Shown one piece after another: positions 40,401-46,400 of a DNA stretch of 64,000 nucleotides (position 1 is the stretch's first letter; every line of letters begins with the position of its first letter). The translations under genes and the position numbers were made by a program. Below the pieces are notes generated by a model. That model was not told the origin of the DNA. It made no database searches and saw nothing but the letters and a program-made list of their open reading frames with translations. Source of the stretch: Euclidia mi (taxonomy: Eukaryota; Arthropoda; Insecta; Lepidoptera; Erebidae); contig OX123191.2 of assembly GCA_944739405.2 (NCBI GenBank), positions 9,156,830-9,220,829 of the forward strand. The letters run 5' to 3'.

Positions 40401-43400
40401 TCTTCGCCAGTCTATTGTCAGAATGGGGTCGACCGAGTTGAGACTGACGCAGGAAGTGGGTGATACTCTGCCCTAAAGGCTTTCGAGGACTACTCTCTAA
40501 AACTAACGAGGTGTCCTCTCCCTTTAATGACAGAGACCGCGACGTCATTCGGAATTCCGACCACCGTATTGTGCTGGCTGGCTCCGTCGTGTAAGGAATA
40601 AGGCTTTCATCCCGGGAGTCTCGGTCTCGAAAATTTCGAGACTCTCGACCATTTTGCTGTATTTTCGAGACTCGAGACTGCTACCTCTAGTTTTCGAGAC
40701 TATCGAGACTTTTGAGACTTTAGTCAAATAATAACCATTATTAAAAAATCTCGTGAATTACCGTGGTTGGCAAAAAAAAATCCGGTCCAGCCTAAAAAAG
40801 AACTTGCCAACAGCTTTTCCTGACAGGATTTTCGCAGACAACCCTATATCACCGTGTTCGCAGTGAAGTAGCCCTCATTTGTATTTAGATAAGATTTGTC
40901 TAATGAACAAATTGATAAATATAAGTAATATAATTTTACTGTCGTAATTTGTATTTGTACAAATTACAACGTACAAAAAATGTTATATTAAAGGTTGTGC
41001 ATTTAATGTTAGATCATCTTTGTAAGTATATAAGATTTGTCTATTAAACGAATTGATAAATATACCACGAGACGTGGTCACTAACTCAGGGTCATGCAGA
41101 GGGCGATAGAGAGAGCTATACCCGGAGTTTCCTTGCGAGATCGAATCAGAAATGAGGAGATCCGCAGGTGAATCAAAGTCAACGACATAGCTCTCCGAAT
41201 AGTCAGGCTGAAGTGGCAGTGGGCAGGACACATAGAAGAACCGATGGCCGTTGGAGCAGAAAGGTTCTGGAGTGGCGGCCATGCACCGCACGTCGCAGGA
41301 GAGGTAGGCCTCCCGCGAGGTGGACTGACGATCTTGTTAAGATCACGGGCAGCAGATGCGGGTGGCTCAGAATCAGTACATGTGGAGAGCCTTGGCGACC
41401 TATATCCAACAGTGCACGTCTTTCGTCTGATATGTTGAACTAGTATAAAATTAACTGTCGAAGTGTTTATACCTGCCAACCCTATAAGTAGGCCAGGAAA
41501 AATAGACAACCCAATGTTTACGTACCCTTTAGAGTTCATACATTCGGTACTAAAGGAGAATGCCCATTCTTGTAGGGACTGCCGCTGCGTATAATGTTTT
41601 ATTCATTAAACTCGTATGTTAAATGAAAATTTTCAACTTTTCCTAATCTGGGCAGGATTTTTTTTGCCAACTCATTCGCGATATATTTTTTTACATGCAA
41701 AATTTTATATAAAATACTTTTAATGCATTAACCAAATCGGTGTCTGTCAAAGTGATCTGATCAAAGTCGCTCTTTTACGGATCTTAGGCTATCATCAGAT
41801 CCTTTATCTGAAAATACATTGGATGTAATTTGCTTCATCTGTGCCTATTACAAAAAAAATTACCTTGTATGTATTTGATTATGTTACAGTATCTTGATAA
41901 CTAAAGTACATTATTTTAAATTCATTGTATTCACTGCCAAAATGCCTAACTTATGAGTATAAAACCTTTTTCCTAAGGAGTCTCGAAAGTCTCATTTTTC
42001 CCGGGAATGTCGAGACCGGGCCGAGTCTCGAAATTTTTCCCGGGACTCGAAAATGTATCGAGACTGAAAGCCTTAGTAGGGACACAATCACTAGCCAGAC
42101 TAATCGCCTCAATTATATGCTCAGATATACATGTCATGTTATAACCGGTCATTCATCCATGTTGGAATAACTGCAAGAATCTTTCCAACTAGTCAATAAG
42201 TCAAAGTCAAAATCATTTATTCATCTAGGTCACAAGGTGACGCTTATGAACGTCAAATTTTAAAGTACATTACTTAATGCTTCTACATTTACTGCCTCGT
42301 TCGCAAAGCAATAGGTAGAACCACGAGAAATAACGGGCATTAAAACTCGTGGCCACTCTTTTTAATCGCCGGTGTTAAGATAATCATTTATTTGATAAGA
42401 TGTTATGTTACATATTTTGTTTTTGTAAGGAGCTGCAACTGTTTCACATTGTAATTAATTACTTGTAAATAGTAATTAGGAACATACATAATACTTAAAT
42501 AATTAATACAGTTACCAATATAATAAATCTGTGTACCCATTACAGGCAGCCTCAGTTTGAGCAGATGCCTCGACTCGCCGCATCCCAAATGGAGATATCA
42601 CCTCAACCTGACGCACGATGCGGCATGAGGTTGAGGCAACTTCGGATCGGACAAACGGATCGCCCGGTAGTAAGTGATTACCGCCGCCCACGGACACAAC
42701 ACAAGCAACAACAAAGGAGTCACCAGTGCGTTGCCGCCCTTTGGGTTAGGAAAAGGATATGAGGAGGAGTGGGATGGGGGCCTTCGGCATTCTCACTCAC
42801 CAAACGAAATGCAACAGTATAGGAACTGTTAGTTCACGTCGATTTTCTGGGAGAGGGTAGTACTTCCCCCGTTGTAGGCATGTCGATCTTAAATCGATTA
42901 ATCGGAAAATCGATTATATTGAGCTAAATAATCGATTTTTAGATCGATTTGGAATCCTGCATCGATTCGATGAATCGATTCCTAAGCCCCTCGAATCGGC
43001 CCGATTCAAGAACAAGCTCTACAGTTCATAGATTAGCTACGAAGTTCATAAAATTGGCGACATAAACTCACAACTTAATTTATTTTTTATTTTTTCACAC
43101 ACATAACTTCACGCCTTTATCCCGTAAGGGGTAGGCACACTCCCAACCTTCCCCAGTTATGTTTCGATCCCAATGTAATAGGGGGGGAGTGAGCCTATTG
43201 ATTGCAATCTATTATTTTTTTCATTATTGAAAAAAATACAAATCTCGCAATAGAACTAAATCCTGTGTCGCTTATGACTGACTTACTGGTGTTATACTAG
43301 AGACTTACGCTCAATTGCACAAACGTCCATTAAAATCAGCATTAGTTAAAGCGACATTACAATTACACATTTTAAAACATTTATTTTAGCTTAAAGTCGA

Positions 43401-46400
43401 CATTAAACCTTAAAGATCACGATCTGAGCAAGAAGTTCTGGGTTCGATGCGATCTCCGAGTCGGGCAAAGTAGTAGCACGGTGTCCAGACACCGTGCTAC
43501 TACTTTGCCCGACTATTCATGCCCGGTGCATGGCAATAAACTCGCTCACTATTAAAATTGAACTTAATTCATTCATGTTTGAAATCGATTAATCGAAAAT
43601 CGATCTTCTAATGATTGATTTAATCGAGAATCTATTCTAGTATGTTCGATTCGAATCAAAACGGAGAGCGATTTTTTTTCAAGTGAATCGACATGCCTAC
43701 CCCGTTGGGCCGGCCCACTCATACTGAAATCAGTTACGCTCTACTACCTATTAGTATTTTGCGCTGCCGCGAGTCGAGGTAGCCACTTATGACGAGTGGG
43801 TGCACTGCTTACAAAGAACAGCTACTAAAGAGGTGGAACAAGTATTCTATTAATATTCCATGCTATTCTATCTCCTACAACACCATCTAATCTAATAATG
43901 GACTGCACGGTTGGCGTAGTGGTTTAAGCGGTCGTGTCGCCGCTTGACACTACCTCAAGTGTTGTGGGTTCGACGATTCCCACACGAGACAATACTTTGT
44001 GTGATCCATAGATTATTGTTTAGAGTCTGGGTGTTTGCAAAGTCCATGCGACAAAGAATTATTCCAGGAGCGGGTTAATTATTAAAAAATAAAAACCTAA
44101 GCTTGGCAGAACTTGTATTATTATAAAGATAAATATATACCAAGTTTTTTTTTAATTACAGTGGACCCCCGGTAATCCGGCCTCTGGCTCCTGTAATCCG
44201 ACATGACTATTATGTAGGTACATATTTCGCGTTTCAATAATGTCAAGCAAAAAGAAATTATGAATATTTTCATGTTTTCTTATTTTAGTATGTACATTTG
44301 TTTGTACACAATTATTTCCCAATGTAAGGATCTTATTTTTTGTAAGTTCCATAACATTAATTACGTAAATTTTATAACAAAACGTAAGCATTCTATTGTG
44401 TTGTTTAATTTACAAAACTTGACATACATAATGAAGCATCATTTGTACTTCAGAGTGTAACTTGTAAAAACTTATGTTAGGATCTGTTATTTGTCGGATT
44501 ACAAGGTATTCGTTTGTCAACAAATCCGGACTAATGGGGGGCTTCAGACATACATACATAGACTCACGCCTGTTTCCCGGAGGGGTAGGCAGAGACTACG
44601 GAACGCCATTTGCAACGATCCTGACATATCTCTCTTGCTTCACTCACTCCCATAAAATTTTTCTCTTACTGTAGAGTATTTATTTAATGATTGCAGACTG
44701 ACATCATTATCCTTCAAATATTGCATTTGCACTATCACTAGCTAGTGAGGAATCCGAATCATCACAAAACATGTAGTATGATTCATTTTTTCTTTCTTTA
44801 GACAGTACTCTATAATCCGACAAATTCGATAGTCCGACACTGCCCTGCAAAACGATAGTCGGAGTACCGGGGGTCCACTGTATTGCATAGGAAGAGGAAA
44901 CGAGCAAGCGGATCACCTGATGGTAAGTGATCACTAGTGATCGGATAATCGGATGCATATTCACCTAAAGTTCATTTTTGGCTAGGATATTATGGAAGCG
45001 GCTTCTTAAAACATTTTTAAATAAAAATCCCGGGATTCCAGAAAATTCGGGAATGTGAAACTACTCTGTAAAATGGTGAGGAAACGACGTCTTTAACATG
45101 TGATTTTTATTTAAAAAGAAACTGGTCTCCGGGATTACATAATTATTAATGTGTATTTACTTGAAGTTAATTTTAAGCTCCCCATCAATTTATGAGTATG
45201 TTGAGTGTAAGAGGAATGGTAGGCAGTGGGTGCTGTTGTATCTAAGTTAATAATTATTATGAGATTGAATGGTTTTTCTATGTAATTCTTATTTATTATT
45301 TGTTTGAGACAAGTGTTTTGAAAATTGAAGAAAATTAAGAGGATTTTATTATTTCTAGAGCTGTTTTTGGTACAAAAGTTAAAATAAGTAAATTTACCTA
45401 CACCTGATTTGCATTCCATAATAGCCAACACCTCAACTTTAGGTAAATATGCATCCGATTATCCGATCTCTAGTGATCACCGTCGCCCATAGACACCTGC
45501 AATGCCCGAAGGATCACCAGTTACAATATATAGTTGTTTTCCCTTACCTGAACCGAGGCGCAAGTATCATCTTGTACAGAAGCGTCTCTTGCCTTTTTGA
45601 CAAGCTCTCTGTAAACATTGTCTAAAGGATGCTCCCATTGCGTCTTCTTAGTGTCTTCGTTGTAGTAATAGTGGGATTGAATCTTGTCATCGTAGCTGTT
45701 GACAAAGAAAACACGTGAGAAGGAATATTTTCTATCAACACTTTTATTGACCACTAGCTGTTTCCCGCGGTTTCACCCGCATCCTGAGGGAACTACTTCG
45801 TGTACCCGGTTAATCCATAGCCTAAGTTACTCCTTGGTACATCAGCTATCCGCCCGTGAACATGCCGTCAAAATCGCTCCAGCCGTTCGAAAGATTAGCG
45901 AGAACGAACAGACAGACTGAGACAGAAAAACTTATAAAAAAAAATTGTAAAAAGTGGTTATTTTAATATTACAAACAGAAACTCCAATTTTATTTATGTG
46001 TATAGATGTATAGATTCTACAGTGCAATTTGTGGGTAGTATCTGTATAAGTCTTCAATGTGAACAGCCTTTTACTATTATTATTATTTCTGACTAAAAGT
46101 AGTGAAGCAGTTCACGGAATACATCTACCTACCGAGTCTCAAATGAGTAGTCTCCATAGTTTTGGAATAAAGTGGCTGTGACAGGTGGACAAACAGACAT
46201 GGTGAATCTATAATGGTACATTTTTTTGACTATGGAACTGTAAAAAGTTGTCTACAATTTAGTATTGTGTATACATATAGCTTTAAGCACTGGGTAATAC
46301 ATAGGTAATTATTTAAGGCATGTATTTAATGCGGCGACTAAGTAAAGCGAATACAAGTTTAAAAAATAATTAGAGTGGGTACCATATATAATGGGTTGGC

